DNA from: an uncultured Bryobacterales bacterium | Lineage (GTDB): Bacteria; Acidobacteriota; Terriglobia; Bryobacterales; UBA6623 | Reading direction: 5' to 3' | Assembly: GCA_946887065.1 (NCBI GenBank) | Contig: CAMPKL010000170.1 | Location: 1-7,273 of the forward strand | Length of the DNA: 7,273 nucleotides | Made by a program: the position numbers and the translations under genes | Notes under the pieces: model-generated | Seen by the model: only the letters and a program-made list of their open reading frames with translations | Database searches by the model: none | What the model was told of the DNA's origin: nothing | Shown here: positions 1 through 5,864 of the stretch, one piece after another | Position numbering within the stretch: position 1 is the stretch's first letter | Layout of the letters: the number at the start of each line of letters is the position of its first letter

Positions 1-1748
1 GCCATCGAGCGACGGCACGCTTGGCTGGCTTCCAGCAGGAATTTCAGATGTTCGAAATCGCATCCCCGGCGAAGGGCGCCTCGGCAAAGGACGCTCCGCC
101 GCAAAGAATCGAACTCTACCTGTCAGCCCTGTTCCCCTCGCTGGACATCGAAACGGATCTGGCCACGGGCGCGGTCTTTCTGGATGACGTCGAGGTCGGC
201 AAGATTGAAGATGGCGCTTTCTCGCTGCGCGAGCTGCCCGATGGGGAGCATACCGTTCGAGTACGGTCGGGCTCGGTCGAGGCGACGCTGACGGTTGCAT
301 CGGCCGCGGGTTCAGCTCCGCTCGTGAAGAGCTTGCGGAGTCGCGAGGCAAAGGTACTAGCCGCATCGAGCCTGGCAAGCGCGGCGACCTTCTGGACGTC
401 CACCGCGAACGTCGCCGTTTCCGTTGACGGCGAGGACAAGGGCGTTTCCACGGCGACCGGGTTGGCGGTAGAAGGATTACAAGAGGGGCCGCACAACGTG
501 GACGGCACGTGCAGCGCTGCAAGTTTCCGGGCCGATAACCAGCCCCGGTTGACGCTGGCGCTGAACACCGACCGCAACGTCGGCGGATTGCGCATCGTCA
601 CTGGACAGGATGGCGCTACGATCTACCTGAACGACCGGCCCTACCGGCGCAAGACGTCGCAAGGATCGTTGTTGGTATTTCTCAACCCAGGCTCGTATCG
701 GGTACGGGTCGAGAAACCCGGATTCATCGCTTCAGCGGAGTACACTGTCGACGTCCGCAAGGGCGCGCGGGCGCAGGTCGATGCGGATCTCAAGCCTCAG
801 CCCCAGTTGGCGACGCTTTCGATTCAAGGCGCCCCGTCCGGAGCGCAGGTTCGAATCGACGGTGAAGCGGTGGGTGAAACGTCTGGGGCTGGAGCGTTCT
901 CCTACGGCGCGGTCCGTGCGGGTGAGCGCGTGGTTCAAATCTCTAAAGCCGGTTACCGCACTCGTACCGAACAGTTGCAGTTCTCCATCGGCGATGAAAC
1001 TTCACTGGACGGTTCGCTGGTGCGCAGCTACGGGGACCTGTCCGTTTCGGTGACGCCGGCGAACGTGACGCCGCTGTTGGTCGTGCGCAACTCACAAGGG
1101 GAAATCGTCCAATTGGAAAATGGGCGGGCGTCGCTGCCCGAGGGCGGCTACCGTATTGAAGCCTCGGCGAACGGCTTCCGCTCTGTAACGTCGGACGTCC
1201 GCGTAGTGGGAGGAGAACCGGTGGTCGCGGAGATTCGTTTTGAATCCTTGACTCCGGAGAGGCAGGGCGGCCCGCAGGATCTGCTGAGCACGCTCGCCCA
1301 GGACCCAGGCTGGAGCAAACAAGGCGACCGGCTGGTCCGGCGGGGCGGCGAAGTGATTCTGCTGCCGGCAATGGGCGCGGGCAAGTACCGCTTCGCGGTC
1401 AATGTCGAGCGCGGCCGCAGGCTGCAGTGGATGGTCAATTACGTCGACGAGAGCAACTACGCATGGTTCCAAATCGGCAGGGATAACTTCATCCGCACGG
1501 TTGTCGCCCAGGGACAGCGCTCGAAGCCTGTTGAGGTGGCCCACGGGCTGGCGGACTTCCGGGCGGTCGTGATCGAAGTCGAAGTGGCCGACAACGAGAT
1601 CGTACACCGTTTGCAAAGAGGCGGAGAGTGGATCGAACTCGACCGTTGGAAGTTTACCGGCGCCAACTTCGCCAAGGGCCGGTTCGGATTCCGCCTACCC
1701 GGCAAAGACGAGCTCTCCGTTAGCTCGTTTACCTTCACCGCTCGATAA
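1..1748 (+). CDS. PEGA-repeat protein with C-terminal jelly-roll (LamG/3-keto-disaccharide hydrolase-like) domain, 5' partial
   Basis: The frame is open from the first bases to the TAA at 1746-1748. No ribosome binding site precedes the TTG at 21 or the first in-frame ATG at 48, so the true start is probably upstream of the window. Numbering from the TTG codon, the visible 575 residues hold repeated beta-rich units of the PEGA type at about 38-92, 187-258 and 263-335, with weaker ones near 128-182 and 338-408. Recognisable pieces are GATIYLNDRP, LNPGSYRVRVEKPGF, GAQVRIDGEAVGETS and LPEGGYRIEASANGF. Residues 430-575 look like a separate sandwich domain (GKYRFAVNVE, NYAWFQIGRDNF, GRFGFRLPG). 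PEGA domains are usually extracytoplasmic and often sit C-terminal to a kinase or a membrane anchor in Acidobacteria and Planctomycetes. The part that would show this is missing here. No catalytic motif is visible. The role is probably binding at the cell surface or in the periplasm, which is inferred. Transcription ends at the terminator right after the stop. Confidence 0.8.
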   Translation, partial: HRATARLAGFQQEFQMFEIASPAKGASAKDAPPQRIELYLSALFPSLDIETDLATGAVFLDDVEVGKIEDGAFSLRELPDGEHTVRVRSGSVEATLTVASAAGSAPLVKSLRSREAKVLAASSLASAATFWTSTANVAVSVDGEDKGVSTATGLAVEGLQEGPHNVDGTCSAASFRADNQPRLTLALNTDRNVGGLRIVTGQDGATIYLNDRPYRRKTSQGSLLVFLNPGSYRVRVEKPGFIASAEYTVDVRKGARAQVDADLKPQPQLATLSIQGAPSGAQVRIDGEAVGETSGAGAFSYGAVRAGERVVQISKAGYRTRTEQLQFSIGDETSLDGSLVRSYGDLSVSVTPANVTPLLVVRNSQGEIVQLENGRASLPEGGYRIEASANGFRSVTSDVRVVGGEPVVAEIRFESLTPERQGGPQDLLSTLAQDPGWSKQGDRLVRRGGEVILLPAMGAGKYRFAVNVERGRRLQWMVNYVDESNYAWFQIGRDNFIRTVVAQGQRSKPVEVAHGLADFRAVVIEVEVADNEIVHRLQRGGEWIELDRWKFTGANFAKGRFGFRLPGKDELSVSSFTFTAR

Positions 1749-1754
1749 AAACGA

Positions 1755-1794
1755 AAAACCCCGCCGGGCCAAAATGGCCGCGACGGGGCGTTTT
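1755..1794. terminator. Bidirectional rho-independent terminator between convergent genes
   Basis: An A-run (1754-1758) leads into a GC hairpin with arms CCCCG (1759-1763) and CGGGG (1784-1788). An inner GGCC/GGCC stem (1767-1770 with 1776-1779) closes an AAAAT loop. TTTT follows at 1791-1794. Read on the minus strand, the hairpin is followed by TTTTTCGTTTTT, a stronger U-tract than on the plus strand. It lies 7 bases after the PEGA gene stop and about 30 bases after the stop of the convergent PEP-CTERM gene, so it probably serves both. Confidence 0.85.
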
Positions 1795-1824
1795 CAGAGA
1801 GGAAAGCAGCCTCGAAGAGGAGCG

Positions 1825-2502
1825 TTAGCTCTTCTTCCTCCTCATGAATCCGAGTCCGAGAAGGGCCGTGCTGAAGAGCAGCATGGTGGTCGGCTCCGGA
1901 ACTTCGGGGACGTCGCCTTCTTGAATGAAGTATTGCTCGATTCGCGAAATGGCGCCCGGCCCGTTGATGCCGATGTCCTTGAAGACATCCACAAAGGCAT
2001 AAGCCTTGTCGTACGAAACAGAGTCAAAGGACGACCCCGGATCGCTGACGAACAAATTGGTGTCATGACCCGGATTGCAGGCGAAAAGAAGGCCACCGGC
2101 GCACTGGTCTTCGTGGACCGTAACTAGGCCGTCATCGCCTGCCGAGCCGCCGATCGCCAGGCTGGATCCAATGATCGTAGCGAGCTCCTGGTCGTGGGTC
2201 ACGCGAAACCAAATCTGCGCATCAACGTCATCGCCGTCTCCAGCCTGCCACGATCCGATGATCGCGATGCCGATGCTCTGGCCTTGCAGCGCCTGGATGT
2301 ATACTTCATCGGCACTCACACCTGTACCGAGATCAAGATACTGCCAATATGCGAAGTTCTTGTCGCCGATGTGAAGCGTGTTGCCTAACAATTCCTTACC
2401 GAGATTGAAGACGTCTCCGTGCGATGCCTCAATGGTCGCGGCCGAAACTGAGACCATACTCATGGCCAAGGTGGCCAATATGATTGCTGTTTTCTTTAAC
2501 AT
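1825..2502 (-). CDS. PEP-CTERM sorting domain protein (exosortase substrate)
   Basis: This is a secreted protein of 225 residues. Residues 1-22 form a classical Sec signal peptide: MLKK, a hydrophobic core, then SVSAA, with cleavage probably near residues 21-22. The C-terminus is a textbook PEP-CTERM signal: VPEP at 201-204, a hydrophobic helix at about 206-220 (MLLFSTALLGLGF) and a basic RRKKS tail. In known systems an exosortase of the EpsH/XrtA type recognises this tail, cleaves near the PEP motif and sends the protein to the envelope or exopolysaccharide matrix. No exosortase is in the window, so it must act in trans. The mature region (23-195) is acidic, rich in Gly, Asp and Ser, has two cysteines (C134, C142) that could form a disulfide, and matches no enzyme family I recognise. 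The ATG is preceded by GGGAGGA on the minus strand, about 15 bases away, which is a rather long spacing. The gene appears monocistronic, ending at the shared terminator. Confidence 0.9.
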   Translation of the reverse strand: MLKKTAIILATLAMSMVSVSAATIEASHGDVFNLGKELLGNTLHIGDKNFAYWQYLDLGTGVSADEVYIQALQGQSIGIAIIGSWQAGDGDDVDAQIWFRVTHDQELATIIGSSLAIGGSAGDDGLVTVHEDQCAGGLLFACNPGHDTNLFVSDPGSSFDSVSYDKAYAFVDVFKDIGINGPGAISRIEQYFIQEGDVPEVPEPTTMLLFSTALLGLGFMRRKKS

Positions 2503-2555
2503 GTTGTATTTCTGCTGTCCTCCCTAAATCAAGCAGATGACCCGAGGCGAAGTGT

Positions 2556-2599
2556 GTAAACTCGACCGCTGGTCCTCTCTAAGTTCCCTGAGAGTTTAC
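2556..2599. repeat. Perfect 8-bp inverted repeat in the PEP-CTERM leader/promoter region
   Basis: GTAAACTC at 2556-2563 is mirrored by GAGTTTAC at 2592-2599, with 28 bases between the arms. A second small pair, CTCTC (2575-2579) and GAGAG (2590-2594), lies inside and would compete with it. The outer arm straddles the start point expected from the promoter call at 2602-2629. The repeat may therefore be a DNA operator, or an RNA stem if the real start lies further upstream. It resembles no riboswitch class that I recognise. Confidence 0.45.
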
Positions 2600-2601
2600 C
2601 C

Positions 2602-2629
2602 TTAATACCAGAGCCGATGAAAGGTTCAA
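2602..2629 (-). promoter_or_regulatory. Possible sigma-70-type promoter for the PEP-CTERM gene
   Basis: On the minus strand TTGAAC (2629-2624) and TATTAA (2607-2602) are separated by 16 bases, a fair match to -35 and -10 hexamers. Transcription would begin near 2595 and give a leader of about 93 bases before the ATG at 2502. The local sequence is more AT-rich than the genes around it. The call rests on motif match only, and Acidobacteria promoters are poorly characterised. Confidence 0.35.
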
Positions 2630-2636
2630 AATCTAG

Positions 2637-2694
2637 TGGTACTCCGATCCTATTCCTAGGACCAAAACCAATAGGCAATGCGTCTAAAGTACCA
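2637..2694. repeat. Nested inverted repeats upstream of the PEP-CTERM promoter
   Basis: An outer pair TGGTACT (2637-2643) and AGTACCA (2688-2694) encloses an inner pair CCTATT (2649-2654) and AATAGG (2670-2675). Within the inner loop is the palindrome TCCTAGGA. All three symmetric elements are perfect. They lie just upstream, on the minus strand, of the predicted -35 hexamer, where an activator or repressor would bind. They could also fold as part of a longer untranslated RNA. Confidence 0.4.
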
Positions 2695-2846
2695 GTACTA
2701 TATGGCTAGAGTGACAGTACGCAGGGAGAGCCATGTCCTGTGCAATCAGTGGGTTACGCGAATCGGGGCGTTTCTGACTGGCTGGAAGACGGTTTCGTGA
2801 CTGTTGCTGCAGGTAGGTAGGGTGGGACTATTCCGGCGCCAACGGA

Positions 2847-2880
2847 AACTGGGGATGCAGCGGAGGCTGCATCCCCAGTT
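2847..2880 (-). terminator. Perfect 15-bp hairpin, probable terminator of the small minus-strand gene
   Basis: AACTGGGGATGCAGC (2847-2861) and GCTGCATCCCCAGTT (2866-2880) pair without a mismatch around a 4-base loop (GGAG on the plus strand). On the minus strand it begins 25 bases after the stop codon of the 70-residue protein gene and is followed by TTTCCGTT, a short U-tract. On the plus strand the hairpin is followed by CAAGC, so it would be a poor terminator in that direction. The weak U-tract keeps the terminator reading uncertain. A repeat-family hairpin is the alternative. Confidence 0.55.
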
Positions 2881-2905
2881 CAAGCTCTATTTAAAAGCGA
2901 AAACG

Positions 2906-3118
2906 CTACTTGCGTTTCTGCTGTTTCTGCTGACCGACACGAACCTTATTCACGCTCGCCTTCTGGTCGGACCAGGCCTTCCAGTCGAACCGCTTGGCGG
3001 CGCCGGCGAGGTAGGCATCGAGATCGGCGCCCTTGGGCAATACGGCGATGATGCTCGCCCGCTCCCCGGTTTCCGGATGGGTGATCTGATAGCTCTTGGT
3101 GTTCGGAATGCTAGCCAT
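2906..3118 (-). CDS. Small basic protein of unknown function (70 aa)
   Basis: I do not recognise this protein. From the ATG at 3118 it has 70 residues. A GTG two codons upstream (3124) is possible but has no better ribosome binding site. The N-terminal half looks like a small folded beta unit ([20 protein letters not shown]), followed by an acidic-to-aromatic helix ([18 protein letters not shown]). The last 15 residues are a Gln/Lys/Arg tail ([10 protein letters not shown]), which would suit nucleic-acid or ribosome contact, though this is only inference. It has no signal peptide, membrane segment or cysteine. A 15-bp hairpin suitable as terminator lies 25 bases after the stop, and the gene is divergent from the carboxylase gene. 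The opposite strand is also open over its whole length. The ordered, protein-like sequence, correct-side hairpin and low-complexity opposite-strand translation favour this strand. Confidence 0.65.
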   Translation of the reverse strand: MASIPNTKSYQITHPETGERASIIAVLPKGADLDAYLAGAAKRFDWKAWSDQKASVNKVRVGQQKQQKRK

Positions 3119-3190
3119 AACCACTTTAGATTAACACAAGGTCCGCGGGTTCAGGCGGCTCTGGTACGCTGTTTGCTCATCCTCAATGAC

Positions 3191-4744
3191 ATGACCCTCG
3201 ACGACCTGCAAGCTGAACTGGAACGCCGCAATCGGGCCGCCGAGGCGGGAGGCGGCCCGGACAGGGTGGAACGCCAACACGCCGCCGGCAAGATGGCCGC
3301 GAGAGAACGCGTCGAGTTGTTGCTCGACGAGGGAACATTCGAAGAGTTGGATCGTCTCGTGGTGCATGGCTGCCGCGATTTCGGCATGGCCGAGCAAACC
3401 GTGCCCGGCGACGGATTCGTCACCGGATACGGCGAAATCGAGGGCCGCAAGGTCTTCGTTTTCGCCCACGACTTCACCGTCATGGGCGGCTCGCTCTCGG
3501 CCGCCAATGCGCAAAAGGTTTGCAAGGTGATGGACCTCGCGGTCAAGACCGGGGCGCCGATCATCGGGTTAAATGACTCGGGCGGAGCGCGCATTCAAGA
3601 GGGCGTCGCTTCGTTGGCAGGGTACACCGACATCTTCCTGCGCAACACGTTGGCGAGCGGCGTTGTCCCGCAGATCTCCGCCGTGATGGGGCCATGCGCG
3701 GGCGGCGCCGTTTACTCGCCGGCGATTACCGACTTCGTTTTCATGGTCGACAAGACCAGCCACATGTTCGTGACGGGACCGGATGTGATCAAGACCGTCA
3801 CCCACGAAACCGTAACCAAAGAAGATTTGGGCGGGGCCGAGACGCACAACCAACGCTCCGGCGTCGCCCACTTCCTGGCGCATGACGACCGCGAATGCCT
3901 GCAAATGGTGCGCGAACTGTTTTCCTATCTGCCGTCGAACAACCTCGAGGATGCGCCGCTATTGCCCACCGAGGATGCCGACGAGCGGCGTGACGCGAGC
4001 CTCGACGCCATCATCCCGGCCGAATCCCACCAGCCTTACGACATCAAGCAAATCGTGACGCGGGTTGTCGACGATGGGCGCTTTCTGGAGGTCCACGAAG
4101 GGTTCGCGCAGAACATTGTCGTCGGATTTGGCCGGTTGTCCGGCAAAAGCGTCGGCATCGTGGCCAATCAGCCCGCCGTGCTTGCCGGATGCTTGGACAT
4201 CAACGCTTCCCTGAAAGCGGCACGGTTCGTGCGCTTCTGCGACGCCTTCGGCATTCCGATTGTGACGTTTGAAGACGTACCCGGTTTTCTGCCGGGCATC
4301 GACCAGGAGTACGGCGGCATCATTAAACACGGGGCCAAGCTGCTCTACGCCTATGCCGAGGCGACCGTGCCCAAGGTCACTGTCATCACGCGCAAGGCCT
4401 ATGGCGGCGCGTACTGCGTGATGGGCTCCAAGCATCTGCGCACGGATATCAACTTTGCGTATCCGACGGCGGAGATCGCCGTGATGGGGCCCGAGCAGGC
4501 CGTCAATATCGTCTATCGACGGGAACTGATCAACGGGGACGAAAGCGCCGACCAACTGCGTCAACAAAAGATCGAAGACTTCCGCACTCGTTTCGCTAAT
4601 CCTTACGTGGCCGCCGAGCGGGGCTGGGTCGATGAGGTCATCCTGCCGCGCGATACGCGTCCGAAGCTGATCCGTGCGCTCAAGATGCTGGAGAACAAAG
4701 TCGACGACACGCCGCGAAAGAAACACGGCAACATTCCGCTGTAG
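3191..4744 (+). CDS. pccB: Acyl-CoA carboxylase beta (carboxyltransferase) subunit, probably propionyl-CoA carboxylase
   Basis: This subunit moves the carboxyl group from carboxybiotin to an acyl-CoA. With propionyl-CoA the product is (S)-methylmalonyl-CoA, feeding odd-chain and branched-chain carbon into the TCA cycle. The product has 517 residues, the usual family length. The start fits the family N-terminus ([16 protein letters not shown], then [21 protein letters not shown]). Two crotonase-like halves are visible. The N-terminal half has [10 protein letters not shown] at 130-139 and the oxyanion glycines in [11 protein letters not shown] at 167-177. The C-terminal half has GFLPG at 365-369, [14 protein letters not shown] at 402-415 and [12 protein letters not shown] at 424-435. 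It ends with the common HGNIPL tail. At the pocket position that is Asp in well-studied propionyl-CoA carboxylases, this protein has Cys409. A biotin carboxylase/biotin carrier partner is required but is not in the window. No strong Shine-Dalgarno precedes the ATG and I see no convincing promoter in the 72-base divergent spacer. A longer frame from 2804 is open but lacks homology. Confidence 0.92.
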   Translation: MTLDDLQAELERRNRAAEAGGGPDRVERQHAAGKMAARERVELLLDEGTFEELDRLVVHGCRDFGMAEQTVPGDGFVTGYGEIEGRKVFVFAHDFTVMGGSLSAANAQKVCKVMDLAVKTGAPIIGLNDSGGARIQEGVASLAGYTDIFLRNTLASGVVPQISAVMGPCAGGAVYSPAITDFVFMVDKTSHMFVTGPDVIKTVTHETVTKEDLGGAETHNQRSGVAHFLAHDDRECLQMVRELFSYLPSNNLEDAPLLPTEDADERRDASLDAIIPAESHQPYDIKQIVTRVVDDGRFLEVHEGFAQNIVVGFGRLSGKSVGIVANQPAVLAGCLDINASLKAARFVRFCDAFGIPIVTFEDVPGFLPGIDQEYGGIIKHGAKLLYAYAEATVPKVTVITRKAYGGAYCVMGSKHLRTDINFAYPTAEIAVMGPEQAVNIVYRRELINGDESADQLRQQKIEDFRTRFANPYVAAERGWVDEVILPRDTRPKLIRALKMLENKVDDTPRKKHGNIPL

Positions 4745-4808
4745 CGTACTTTCGCAGCGGTCAGCGGCAAACTGAAAAGGCACGCGCACGCTAAACTGCG
4801 ATCTTCCG

Positions 4809-5864
4809 ATGGAGTCGATCTACTACGTCCTGACATGGCTTTGCCACCGGCAATGTCAACACTGCTATGAGGATCGCTTCCAACCCTATTACGGAGAGGA
4901 TCTAAATTCAGTCGTCGGTGAGTCGAAGACGAACTACGCGCGGGTGATCGCTAATTTCCCCGAGCGCATGACCTACCTCAATACGGCGCGGCCGACTCCC
5001 GGCGGAGGATTTGAGGAAGGTGTTGGGCGGATTGTTCTATCCGGCGGAGAAGTCCTGCTGGAACCGATCCGCGAGCCGGTTCTCTATCCGGCGATGGACT
5101 TGTTGCTGGCCAAGTACCGCGACAGGGGCGGCGTACGGCTGATTGTCCAAACGACCGGCGACCTGGTGACCGAGAAAATCGCGGCCGAATTGCTGGAGCA
5201 CGGGGCTTGGACGATCTCCGTTTCGGGTCTCGATGCGCATCACAAGGGCATGGAGACCGAGGAAGCTCGAGCCAAATTGCGCGATAAGCTGACGAAGATC
5301 TTCCAATCGCTGGGGATGGATCATTTCGACCGCGTCGGAGACCGCATCGGCGATCCGCGAACCGATGGGCGCTATTTCCACTTCTTCGGCGCCACGGAAC
5401 ATTCGTGGATCGGCCCGCTGTGGCCACGCGGACGGGCTCATCAAAACGAGATCTCAACCGCAACGCTGGCGGATAACTTCTGCAACCGCTGGTCAGGCGG
5501 GCTCAACTTCTTGGACTACAAGCATGCCGGGTCGGAAGTGTCGATCGAACCGAATGGCAACGTGTATCCCTGCTGCATCAAGACCAAGCTGCCTATCGGC
5601 AACCTGCTGGACGATGACCTGGAGTCGATCCTCAAGAGTCACGTCGGCAATCCGGTCTACGAAGCGATCTCGATGGGGCACCCGGAGCGCATGGGTCTGG
5701 CGCATGGCTGGAGCGTCGAAGACTTTTTAGAAAAATCGCGCACCACGACGGCATCGGGCAAGGAATACCGCAACCTTTGCATCGGCTGCGACCGGTTCCA
5801 CGACGAAGTCTTGATGGCTGGCCAAGGTTTGGTTCAACTCGAACAGGCCAACTCCGCGGCATGA
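4809..5864 (+). CDS. Radical SAM protein with SPASM/twitch-like C-terminal iron-sulfur domain
   Basis: This is a 351-residue radical SAM enzyme. Such enzymes use a [4Fe-4S] cluster to split S-adenosylmethionine and start radical reactions. The cluster motif CxxxCxxC is C12-C16-C19, at the very N-terminus. The GGE motif that contacts SAM is at 79-81 (VLSGGE), after an unusually long stretch containing an insert at about 25-70. The C-terminal part has the pattern of an auxiliary-cluster domain: C225, then SIEPNGNVYPCC (C255, C256), then IGNLLDDDLESIL, then C324 and C327. This is typical of SPASM/twitch enzymes that modify peptides or small molecules. No RiPP precursor gene or recognition domain is visible nearby. 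The gene lies 64 bases after the carboxylase gene with no terminator between, and its TGA overlaps the ATG of the next gene, so it is translationally coupled to a solute-binding protein. No Shine-Dalgarno is evident. The substrate is unknown. Confidence 0.9.
   Translation: MESIYYVLTWLCHRQCQHCYEDRFQPYYGEDLNSVVGESKTNYARVIANFPERMTYLNTARPTPGGGFEEGVGRIVLSGGEVLLEPIREPVLYPAMDLLLAKYRDRGGVRLIVQTTGDLVTEKIAAELLEHGAWTISVSGLDAHHKGMETEEARAKLRDKLTKIFQSLGMDHFDRVGDRIGDPRTDGRYFHFFGATEHSWIGPLWPRGRAHQNEISTATLADNFCNRWSGGLNFLDYKHAGSEVSIEPNGNVYPCCIKTKLPIGNLLDDDLESILKSHVGNPVYEAISMGHPERMGLAHGWSVEDFLEKSRTTTASGKEYRNLCIGCDRFHDEVLMAGQGLVQLEQANSAA

Larger units (their letters stand above)
2503..2905. other. Gene-free region of about 400 bases with inverted repeats
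   Basis: No open frame here has both a plausible start and protein-like composition. The plus-strand frame that is open from about 2804 is only the upstream extension of the carboxylase frame. The region holds the leader and probable promoter of the PEP-CTERM gene, the inverted repeats at 2556-2599 and 2637-2694, a G-rich run at 2812-2826 and a perfect hairpin at 2847-2880. The section 2503-2710 is visibly more AT-rich than the flanking genes. Between about 2710 and 2810 I see nothing to annotate. Confidence 0.6.

Noticed and set aside
21..50. TTG at 21 as the true start of the PEGA protein
   Set aside because: The frame is open upstream to the window edge, there is no ribosome binding site, and no signal peptide or anchor follows. 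The gene most likely begins outside the window.
1774..2388. Plus-strand open frames opposite the PEP-CTERM gene
   Set aside because: Their translations have no recognisable domain, while the minus-strand product has both a signal peptide and a complete PEP-CTERM tail.
2503..2720. Sigma-54 promoter or cyclic-di-GMP riboswitch ahead of the PEP-CTERM gene
   Set aside because: I found no GG-N10-GC element with the right flanks on the minus strand, and the leader does not match the conserved bases of the cyclic-di-GMP riboswitch classes I know.
2906..3118. The 70-residue protein as a RiPP precursor for the radical SAM enzyme
   Set aside because: It is on the opposite strand, 1.7 kb away with the carboxylase gene between, lacks a leader/core layout and has no cysteine-rich or repeated core region.
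2804..3190. N-terminal extension of 129 codons for the carboxylase subunit, giving a 646-residue protein
   Set aside because: The extension has no resemblance to the carboxylase family, overlaps the antisense 70-residue gene and the perfect hairpin, and starts from a weak codon. The ATG at 3191 gives the normal family N-terminus and length.
3959..4789. Minus-strand frame of 276 codons opposite the carboxylase gene
   Set aside because: It is a shadow frame in GC-rich coding DNA. The plus strand encodes an unmistakable carboxyltransferase over the same bases.
4745..4808. Terminator or small gene between the carboxylase and radical SAM genes
   Set aside because: The 64-base gap has no GC hairpin followed by T-run and no open frame with a start. 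Read-through seems likely but is not proven.
5777..5860. Upstream start for the solute-binding protein
   Set aside because: It would add 28 residues read out of frame from the radical SAM gene's C-terminus and bury the twin-arginine/lipobox signal. The ATG at 5861 gives a proper signal sequence and ATGA coupling.
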